A stretch of DNA of 64,000 nt. Source: Epinephelus fuscoguttatus (Eukaryota > Chordata > Actinopteri > Perciformes > Serranidae). The stretch is from the NCBI RefSeq assembly GCF_011397635.1, contig NC_064773.1, positions 24,609,949 through 24,673,948 of the forward strand. The letters are read 5' to 3'. Below are positions 56,101 through 64,000 of the stretch, one piece after another; position 1 is the first letter of the stretch, and each line of letters begins with the position of its first letter. The notes below the pieces were generated by a model. It worked only from the letters and a program-made list of their open reading frames with translations, searched no databases and was not told the DNA's origin. The position numbers and the translations under genes were made by a program.

Positions 56101-59100
56101 ACTCAGTCATAGTCATTCCCTGGCTCGGAAACACTGACCAATCAGAGAAGACTGGGCTTTTTTGGAAGGAAGGCTTTAAGAGACAGGTGCTAAATGGAGT
56201 GTGAATACAGGCGTTCAAACACAGACAGTATGAGAAAAAAAAGTGTTTTTTTTTTTTTAACCATAAAGCATGTAAACATGTTCTAGTACAAACTCAAAAT
56301 ACAAATATGAACCTGAAAATGAGCACAATAGGAACGTATTAAGGAAAGAGTATCCTGTTGTTTATGAGTTAATATTCTTTGGAGAAGATTCCCCACCAGG
56401 ATACACACATGCCCAACTCCCTAATTGTATTTAGAAAACAAGGTGACACTACAGAGTGTCACTTATTTGTTATACAGTCGGACAATCTTGATTAATTATA
56501 TGTGGGGTCATGTCCTTAACAAGATAAGATGACAATTAGAAGGGACTCACAGCAACTCGAGCCTGTCTCAACCTCTCCTGCTCAGCACGGATCCTCTGCT
56601 GTTCATCCCTCTCAGCACGACGCTTCTCCTGCTCATCCACGCCAACACACACACACACACACACACACAGTGTAATTGTTTTCTGGGTGGCGCATCACTC
56701 CAGTGATCTGGCATGCTTTCCTGGAAGACTTACGATCCTGTTAACGAGAGCGATGAGCTCCTCCTCGTCCTTCTTCCTCTGAATGAAGTGGGCCTCTATC
56801 AGAGACTGCAGCTCTGTCAGATCCTTCTCCTGACGCTTCCTGTGGATGTCCTACAGTTACAGAAACACAATGTTTGTATTGACACACTTATCAGGACCTT
56901 AAGTGACTGCATTTTCACTGAGCAAAAGTCATAGTATTGACCCTGAACTACTGTAACAGACTTTTGGTCCTTATAATCTAGACTCCAAATCACAGGGACC
57001 AAATGTCTGCATTCTAGATGAACTCAAACATTCATGCACACAGACACTCTTGCAGATGCACATTCATTATACAGTCAAATTATTACAAGTGATGTGTCTT
57101 TGGAAACAATCGCTTACATCAAAGTCGACTTTGTCTCCCTCTGGTATCTTTGGCACAGCTATAGCTGGAGCAAATGCCCTAAAAGAGCATAACTGGGTTA
57201 GAATACGCAAAGCTTTAAATGACCTATTAATCACTAGTTGGTTGATGTGCACAGATTAAACTTCACAAAAGACTTACTTTGGTTTGGGTTTGGAGTCATC
57301 TGTTACAATAAAAAAGGGATAATTACAGTTACTATAGCGGCCATTTATTGTTTTGGAATAGTTCATCCCTAAATCAAAAACATATTTTTCCTCTTACTTG
57401 TAGTGCTATTCATTAATGTATCAGCTGTAGAGATGTCTGCCTTTTCTCCAATATAATGGAACAAGATGGCACTCGGCTTGTGGTGGCAAAAAATCTGTTT
57501 GAAAAACTCAACAGCAATAGCTCTTTCCAGACCTTGCTGTGAGCAGTTTCATGTAGGAACTATTTTCTTTCTACTGTAATACACCTGCCGACCATATCAC
57601 CGGGCAGAAATAAGTGTGCATCTACTCATGGATGAGAGGCTCCTGCTTGAGATGTAAACAATAATAGCATCCTCCTCAGCTAAGCTTTAACATTAGCTAG
57701 CTTAGTGGTGCTAGGTGAGCAAGCAGTAAATTCACGCTTCCTTCTGCACAGTAATACAATTAGCAGGTGTGGTTCAGTAGAAAGAAAATAGCTCCCACAT
57801 AAAACTGCACAACAAAGTCTGTGGATTATCTTGAGTAACCACGTCATTATTTCAATTGATACATCGCACTACAGGTAAGAGGAAAAACAAAATGTATTTT
57901 TGATTTTGGGGTGAACTGTCCCTTTAAGTTACTGTCATTAGTTTATCTGTTTAACTTAAAGTATAAATCTTATGTAAACGACATGTTTGCAGTTTAAAAT
58001 TCACAACTGACGTGTCAAACAGTTCGATCTTCAGTAGATAAAATAACAGTGCGTACACACATAACACACTCTGACAAACGTGCATTAATACTAGACCAAG
58101 AATCTTGCTGAATGCTGTTCATACCACTAAGTCATTATTCTGACATACATCGGCCTTTTGTTAGAAAACCACTGTTATATGAAAAAAGATTATATGAATT
58201 ATATGAACTGTCTGTATCCACTTTATGCATGACATCCAATAAAGTAAAATGAGCAGCATATGTGAAGTTAATACCACTCAATATCGATGTGGGTTTCTTC
58301 ATATTCCCCCAAACGCTGCATTCAAACAACATATCTTTTAGTTTGGTAGTCAGCATGCAAAAGAGGTCTCATCAGTATACCTTCATCTGCAACTGGAGAT
58401 TCTGCGGCAAAGGACACAAGGCCAAGTTAGTGCATCAGGTGGCAGAATACAAATAAATTCACTTTAGTTTTTGCAAACGCCAATTCACTAAGGTCAGGTA
58501 TCTATTTCATATATTTTGAAATGTCAGGAGGACAAACACTGAGTCTAAACAGTTTCTGTATTCCTGGCCATACTGAGTTGGTGTAAATACTCTCGGGGTT
58601 TCAAGCCACAGAAGCTTAGTTTACTTTCAGACAATGGAGGCAGTTATTTTGTAAAGGTGTGTTATCAGAATAAATATCATGCCATGAGGTACAATACTGC
58701 ACCACATGCGAAATCATCTGTAACAGGGAATTGAGAAGATTGAAAGTTACAATGACTACTTCCTACAAATATCTCAGCACTAAGGTCTTGTCATGGTCTT
58801 ACCCCCTGTCAAACATGGTGGGATACACACAGGAGAATAATATAGTGTTATTTAGCCACACCATACATACAAGTCTGAGCAGAGAGACGAGGCTTTACCT
58901 TCTTCTGCAGGCTCTTTGTGAGCAATGTGAACAGGCAGTTGATCAGTGGCAGTGATCATAATCAAAGAAACAGAGAATAGTTAATCAGTAAATGCACATT
59001 ACATGATTAATGACATAACAAATGTTACCTAGGAGAACAATTCAGCCAAAACAGATGTCATATTTCAAAACAAATAATTATGCCTCTTTTCACCTTTGTA

Positions 59101-62100
59101 TAGTAGAGGTCCCAAGTCATTGCTTTTTAAGTCTCAAGTAAGTCCCAAGTCTTTGCACTCAAGTGCCAAACTTTGAAGTCCCACACAAGTTATAATGTTC
59201 TCTCCGCCAAATATAAAGCCATTTTAACAATGGAGTAATAATAATTAGCACTACTAAGCATAAGCTCGCTAACTATGGTACAATCAGCTTCAACTTACCA
59301 TTCTTTGTGCAACTCAAACAAAGCTGAAAGTTATTGTGTCTCCGTGTGCAATTTTCTTGCAGACTTGTGTGTGTTGCATAGTGCTATTTGTTTTTTGTTG
59401 ACAACCATGTAGTTTTTGTAAGTGAACAAAATTATCTTTGGTATCATTTCTTCCAACTGGCTTTCCAACTATGTAGCATAGGCCCTTCATGGTTCTCTCC
59501 TGCAATGTGATTAGATGCCGTCAGATTGGCTTAAACAGTGTGCAACATCTGGGGAATTCAGTGTTGACTTGCTGGGAATTAACAGTATTATAATGAGTTG
59601 ATTCAGGAAATAAACTGGCAGACTTTTTAATCTTTGGGCTTGGAGGGATGGAATAAAGTCAAAAGCCTAAAATCCAAACAAAGTCCCAAGTCACTAGTGT
59701 TAAAGTCCAGCTCGAGTTACTAATCTTTTTTAATTTTTTTTTTTTTTTTTTTAAGTTGAGTATAGAGTCATTAAATTTGTGCCTCGAGTCTGACTCAAGT
59801 CCACACCACTGATGTATACAATATATTTGTCTGAGCTGGTCCATTGTAAATGTAAGCCATACAAAGATGGCTATTATAATAGAATTTAACAGTAAAACAG
59901 AAAAAGTCATTACCTTCTGCCGTGGGAGTTGCTAAAGTGGTGTGAAATAATGAAAATATGATTAGATGTGTCACACTGTCATGCAGCAATATGTTTACAA
60001 TTATCCAGGGGCATTATATTCAATAAGTTTTCTTTGCAATCATAAAATAATTAAGTCATGCAGTGTGTGTGATGAGATAAGAAATTAATGAGATGTTCTG
60101 ACATTTTAGAAACATTACATGAAACGCTTCAAATGTTTAAACCTCTAAAATGTCAATATTCTGTCAGTAAATACATGGAGAGCTACGATCTCGACAATAA
60201 TTACTGCTCAGCTTTACTTGGATGTAAATGGAGATGATGGCACAATTTTCACAATTTTGGAATGAATTCATCAAATACTAACTCGTCACGCAGCTCCCTG
60301 ACAGCCAAGCTAATATTGATATAGGTAAACAAATGGTGCAGAAGAAAATGAGAGATGAACAAAAGAAAAGTTTGATTTCTACTGAAATGTGCAGGAAAAG
60401 AACACAAGTTTTTGCCGAGACAGTGTGTTATTAATATAAAATGGGTATGCATGTAATATTTAGGATGGTACAAGCAATGCAATGAGTAGTGCTACACAGA
60501 AAACTATCATATTATCAAGTGAAACATTCAATCTTACCTTTTGTTTCTATATAAATATTACTATGTTCTTTAAAAATACAGATGGAATTATAAAGGCACA
60601 TGAAAATATGTAAAGAGGAGAATTACCTTCTGCTTCTGGTGCAGCAACTTCAACTTCAACTTTTTTAAACAAGAACAGAAAAGGAATTATTGATGCCACT
60701 TTCTGTTATTGTTGGCCAAATAACATGACAAAAGAAGACATGGCACCACAAACACACTGCACTACAATAATATGCCAGAAACGCCTGAGTGAAGAAATAT
60801 TTTTTGACAGAAAAAGTCATACAAACCTTCATTTTCCAGTGTCTCCATGACTGAGTGAACAAAATATGGATTAGTGGATCAATGAGACTTTGGTAAATAG
60901 CTTGAGGCAGGGATTCAGTAAAACTCTGAGCACTGTGATACTGTCTCTTGGGATGCACTGAAACCAATGCCAGTGTCTGACTTTGTGACCAAAGCTAAAA
61001 TAATCTGGGATCACAAACTGAGCCTGTGAGCTGTTTGCAACGTGTCAGAAATCAAAGCAAAGTTTCAGCACACAGCAGAACAGGAACAAGATAATCATCA
61101 TTTCTGCTCACTTCTTGTCATTTAAATGATTTTTAGCCAATGCTAATTAGAGGTGGAGGAAGTATACTGATCTTTGACTCAATTAAAAATAAAAAAATAA
61201 ACTTAAAGAAGTATGTCACTGCAGGAGAGATGGTCTTTTCATAAAACTGGGTTGTTTATGCAGTAGAAAGATGCAAATACTTTAAAACTGGCAGAAGTAT
61301 GGTAGTGTGAGCTTGGCAGTAAACAATATGGCGGCCAGCTCGTAACACAGAATCTTAAATTACAGTTAAAAAGTAAGTTAATTATGGTTCATCTGGAAAC
61401 ATTAAGGTGAGAAATAGGCAACGATGTAACAGAATCGTGGTTTATATTTGATCAGCACTACCTTATTTTACTGTTCGATCTCAGTATTTTCAGCCTCCGT
61501 TTTTACAATACAAGAAACAGCATCCACTTCTTGATCAAAATTCTCATATTACAACCAAACAGCGCACATAAATATGTTTCTGAAGACATTTTACGCGATA
61601 AATAGACAATTCAGTCAAAGAGTCTTTGTTAATATTTGATCAACATGGCTTAGTTTTATTGTTTGATCCATGTAAAACAAAAAGAAAGACAGAAATAGGT
61701 TTGAAAATTGGCAAAAAAAATGTACTTAGTTACTTTCCACCACTGATAGTTTTTTATTTACTCTACTTATTTTGAGGTCCTTGTACAGTACTTTCAAATT
61801 AACATTTTGTGCTGCTTTCTATTTCACTATATGTCAGAAGTAATGGTTTTACTTTTTACTCCACTTCTTTTATTTGATAACTTAAGTTACTTTGCAGGTT
61901 CAGATTTTTAATACAATATAATGATGTATTATTACAAACTACCCAGCAGTATATAAACTCTTTAAAATAAGCTCCACCTTTACCAGCTGCAACATTACAG
62001 TGTTGAACACATTAATGCAACAATAATGATAATCCAGTAACAAAATATACATTTTTCTGAAATGGGCTATTCTGCAAAACAAGTTCTTTCACTTTTGGTA

Positions 62101-62302
62101 CTTTTAAGTCTATGTTGATACAAATATTTTGTTCTTTCACTCTAGTAAGTCTGAATGCAGGACTTTTACTTGTAATAGTGAGATGTCACTACTTTTACTG
62201 AAACATCCGAGTATTTCTTCCACCTCTGACACCTTTCGATGAAAATATTACAGTGCTTGTCTGACCACAAAGACATGAATGAAATGCCACATATATGTAT
62301 TT

Positions 62303-62334
<32 letters not shown>

Positions 62335-63970
62335 GGTTGATCAGGATGAGCCAAACTTTAGTTGACAGCCATTAAAGAAAACCTGTCGTGCAAACTTTGT
62401 CAGACAGTGATAATATAGTTATATCAAGCACTGCAGTGGTAAACATGGGACAGAGATAATTCAACAAAAAAGCTAGTTACACATGAAGCTGACAAAACTG
62501 TGCCAACACATTCTTACTCCCAGGGCGTCAAATACAGCAGCCTCGTCAGTGGCCCTTGGCTTCTGTTACTGACGCACACAGCAACCTACACCGCCTGTAT
62601 GACATGCTTCGAGCGTTCATTAAACTCCAATGTAATCCTGCCCAGAGCAATAATGTAGTAGAAAGAGCCATGAAGTCAGAGTAGGGCAGGAGGGAGTGGT
62701 GATAGATGGGTCAAAAACACACACGACTTTCACTTAGGAGACTGCTGTTTGTGTCCCATGTGACACCAGGCTTCAATTTGAGTATTTTAAACCATAGTTC
62801 CTGGGGTACTTCACGTGAAAAAGTGGTCAAGTGACACAGTTGTTATGGTACTGTTACCCAGTTATTTTAACCCAAACCAGGATTGTTTTTCTAAACCTAC
62901 CCACTAACCAGTTTGATTATAACAACATACTTGATACTATTAAAAGGGAGGCTGACGTCATGACTGACAGCTATGTGTGCCAGCTAGTGTGCTTTCAATT
63001 AATGATGCTCCTTGAAATTGGATTGGATGAAGGAAACTTGATATCACAGAGGTACGACAAAGACTCTGTGTCCAAAAAACGTCACCAGTGCCAGGATGGC
63101 AGTGGCTGTGTCGGGGATATTTTGGCTTCATTTTTTACAGTGGGAGGAAGTGGAGACATGTTGTCCATCTGATTATACAGTGATTGGTTGGGAGTGAGAA
63201 TGTGTTGACAGTGTTGATAAATTAAGTGGTAACATTCAAACAGAAAACGCACGCACACTGGAAAAGCCAACTAATTCCCTACATTTCCATGGAAAACCTG
63301 TCTGCCCCCATCAAAAATCAAACCACAGAATCCAACGGTTTGGCCACCACTTATTAACTCCTTGAAGTCCAGACTGTTGATACTTACCGCAAACACACAC
63401 ACGACACCATCACAATATATCTTAGACTGATGAACTTGATGAACTTGGCCTCCCACACCTTCAAAGTAACTACCATGTCTGATGTCATAAACTGTTTTGC
63501 TTTCTGTCTTATTGTCTACACATTCTGACATGTTCAACAATGTTTAACTTTATTTTTTTTTTTATATTGCACCGATAATAAAGAAAAAAAGAAAAGAAAC
63601 CCAGCCAACTTGCTGTGGCTTTTATCACTGACAGCAACAGACAAGAAGATACACACATGAAGCCATGCAGAAGCCTTTACCTTCCTCTTGCTGGGTTTCT
63701 TCCTCTGAGCAGACATAATAAGGTCAGCTACGTCTTGCAACTGAAGCTTGAAAGTGACATTTTGCTTTGAAAAACACAGTGAGTGCTCTCAAACCCTTAC
63801 TTACCATCCTCCCTGAAAAAAAGGAAGTGAAAATGTGAACTTTTGGAGCAAATCGACTGAATATCAGCTCAGATCTGTCTGTTGATTTAACTTAAAACTC
63901 TAGAGATGCTACTAAAATTCAATGAAGGTACTCACAGCATCTCCTCAACCACTTCTTCCTCATCGGCCAT
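47127..63970 (-). CDS. tnnt2: Troponin T (cardiac/skeletal type, TNNT2-like)
   Basis: Coding exons in transcript order: 63936-63970, 63807-63814 (8 nt), 63681-63704, 60827-60850, 60627-60659, 59914-59931, 58899-58913, 58381-58392, 57278-57299, 57118-57178, 56734-56850, 56551-56628, 54660-54773, 54332-54444, 54038-54128, then 53287-53327 or 52793-52830, then 47127-47166. With the 41-nt exon the frame closes at 846 nt, 281 residues. The acidic N-terminus (about 1-63) is built from tiny cassettes. Then come [12 protein letters not shown], the tropomyosin-binding [20 protein letters not shown], and the troponin I/C-binding coiled coil ending [18 protein letters not shown]. It anchors troponin to tropomyosin on thin filaments. 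DIHRKR and AHF favour TNNT2/TNNT1 over TNNT3, whereas the alternative penultimate exons recall TNNT3. Which teleost paralog this is remains unresolved. Confidence 0.93.
47925..50885. repeat. AT-rich satellite array, proximal block
   Basis: There are hundreds of variants of ACATACTATACTATGAC separated by T-rich linkers (TTTTTATCACTTTTTTCA), giving a basic unit of about 25-30 bp. Higher-order copies are visible. A block starting TCAATGTTTTCAACATAG at 48601 recurs at 49056 (455 bp later). A block starting CGACGTACCACACTATGTAG at 49661 recurs at 50331 (670 bp later). The whole array sits in the last troponin T intron. Confidence 0.95.
50886..51415 (+). mobile_element. Retroelement-like insert splitting the satellite
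   Basis: About 530 bp of unrelated sequence interrupts the array. Its 3' part (GGAGTTTTTCCTTATCCGCT, GTGAGGGTCCAAAGGACAGA, TGATATTGGGCTTTATAAAT) and the AAATTAAATGAATGAATTG tail are those of a very common teleost retroelement 3' end. The tail simple repeat supports retroposition into the satellite. Confidence 0.6.
51029..51106. other. Perfect 29-bp-arm hairpin
   Basis: The left arm 51029-51057 (starting TTACAGCTATTGTGGTAC) and right arm 51078-51106 (ending GTACCACAATAGCTGTAA) are exact reverse complements around a 20-nt spacer. The spacer itself can pair GTTTAT with ATAAAC after one mismatch. This length and geometry is miRNA-precursor-like, but it could equally be a small foldback element. 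Confidence 0.85.
51416..52515. repeat. AT-rich satellite array, distal degenerate block
   Basis: The same TACTATACTATGAC-type units continue but diverge progressively. Words such as TATGGCATACT and TATGACATACT become dominant, and the array fades out near 52515. Confidence 0.85.
52793..52830 (-). CDS. tnnt2: Troponin T alternative penultimate exon B (38 nt)
   Basis: It is bounded by a CCCACAG acceptor and a GTAAGT donor. It encodes [12 protein letters not shown] plus two nucleotides (AG), which combine with T of the last exon to give Ser. It is a clear duplicate of exon A ([13 protein letters not shown]) and has the same start and end phase, so only one can sensibly be used at a time. It is one codon shorter than exon A. 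Confidence 0.85.
53287..53327 (-). CDS. tnnt2: Troponin T alternative penultimate exon A (41 nt)
   Basis: It is bounded by a CTTTCAG acceptor and a GTGAGT donor. It encodes [13 protein letters not shown] plus TT, giving Phe at the join. The 41-nt size equals, to my knowledge, that of the mutually exclusive exons 16 and 17 of mammalian fast troponin T. Confidence 0.85.
55529..56335. repeat. Three tandem ~195-bp units within a dispersed repeat
   Basis: Units begin near 55540, 55745 and 55930. Each contains a CTACATGTA / CATGCTAA / TCAGGGA block, then TTTCTCC, ATCATATTCCTGCTGGAACA-type sequence, and a TTTTCA..AAAGTAGAAAG end. The downstream AAGCATGTAAACATGTTCTA and AACCTGAAAATGAGCACAAT are typical of a teleost dispersed element. 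It lies in a troponin T intron. Confidence 0.7.
56645..56669. repeat. (CA)n microsatellite in a 105-bp intron
   Basis: A CA run lies inside the very short troponin T intron between 56628 and 56734, close to the acceptor of the 78-nt exon. Read on the minus strand it supplies a GT-rich tract. Confidence 0.9.
57356..57926. mobile_element. Third copy of the foldback MITE family
   Basis: It starts near ATAGTTCATCCCTAAATCAA and ends GGGGTGAACTGTCCCTTTAA. It shares TTTCTCCAATATAATGGAAC, AGCAGTTTCATGTAGGAACT and GTGCATCTACTCATGGATGA with the copy at 8554-9350. It lies in a troponin T intron. Confidence 0.85.
59105..59812 (-). mobile_element. Non-autonomous transposon, GACTCAAGTCCACACC terminus
   Basis: The right end GACTCAAGTCCACACCACTG (59793-59812) is the inverse of the terminus of the copy at 21595. 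The body carries many AAGTCCCAAGTC words, and the left end is less clear. It lies in a troponin T intron between two tiny alternative exons. Confidence 0.65.
60538..60546 (-). CDS. Possible 9-nt troponin T microexon
   Basis: On the minus strand, ATATAG / AAACAAAAG / GTAAGA has AG and GT borders and the same phase (1-1) as the neighbouring cassettes, and it would add Glu-Thr-Lys. The pyrimidine tract upstream is poor, so this may be chance. Confidence 0.2.
61148..62229. mobile_element. hAT-like non-autonomous transposon
   Basis: The left end AGAGGTGGAGGAAGTATACT and right end AGTATTTCTTCCACCTCTG are inverted. They match a terminus widespread in teleosts. No transposase reading remains. It lies in the large troponin T intron between 60850 and 63681. 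Confidence 0.7.
62311..62334. repeat. (CA)n microsatellite
   Basis: A short CA run preceded by TATATATA-like sequence, just outside the hAT-like element in the troponin T intron. Confidence 0.9.
63807..63814 (-). CDS. tnnt2: Troponin T 8-nt microexon
   Basis: TTTTTTTCAG / GGAGGATG / GTAAGT on the minus strand is an 8-nt exon. It joins the CT end of the first coding exon (CT+G = Leu) and leaves G for the next cassette, so the reading frame runs [22 protein letters not shown]. Skipping it would shift the frame. Tiny exons near the start are known for troponin T genes. Confidence 0.8.
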
Positions 63971-64000
63971 CTTGGATTCCAATTACCTGCATCAAAGCAG

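Overview
The window is nuclear DNA of a ray-finned fish, most likely a percomorph teleost. The genes have many short exons joined by GT-AG introns, all the recognisable proteins are vertebrate, and the introns are full of fish-type repeats (foldback MITEs, hAT and Tc1/mariner relics, tRNA-derived SINEs, CA microsatellites). There are no bacterial operons, CRISPR arrays or recognisable viral genes. Exons were assigned by eye, by translating between splice sites and checking that reading phase is kept across every join.

Layout, left to right. (1) 695-3631, plus strand: the last four coding exons of a STRIPAK scaffold gene, strip2 (or strip1). (2) 8214-11390, minus strand: morn2, a 145-residue MORN-repeat protein in six coding exons, head-to-head with (3) 12655-22723, plus strand: a complete dhx57 RNA helicase of 23 coding exons and 1440 residues, one of whose introns starts with GC. 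(4) 24051-25110, plus strand: smkr1, a small lysine-rich protein, with an open frame reaching further upstream that may give an extended form. (5) 25888-27448, minus strand: stmp1, a 46-residue mitochondrial micropeptide in three tiny coding exons. It shares a 388-bp bidirectional promoter with (6) 27837-45998, plus strand: dnm1l (Drp1), the mitochondrial fission dynamin, 18 constant coding exons (681 residues) plus one alternative exon. (7) 47127-63970, minus strand: a troponin T gene, convergent with dnm1l, with a chain of tiny acidic N-terminal exons, an 8-nt microexon and two apparently mutually exclusive penultimate exons.

Two head-to-head pairs stand out. stmp1 and dnm1l both act at mitochondria, and their shared promoter has a perfect palindromic NRF1-type site and a ZNF143-type site. 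morn2 and dhx57 are also divergent neighbours in mammals. strip2 and smkr1 are neighbours in human, so here the morn2-dhx57 pair sits between them.

The most unusual non-coding feature is about 4.5 kb of AT-rich satellite (about 47.9-52.5 kb) inside the last troponin T intron. It has 455-bp and 670-bp higher-order duplications and is split by an insert carrying a perfect 29-bp-arm hairpin. Large inverted repeats occur in introns of morn2, dnm1l and troponin T. I saw no wholly unknown gene system. The best candidates for new biology are the extended smkr1 reading frame, the NRF1/ZNF143 bidirectional promoter, the unequal (41 versus 38 nt) alternative troponin T exons, and the satellite-embedded hairpin.
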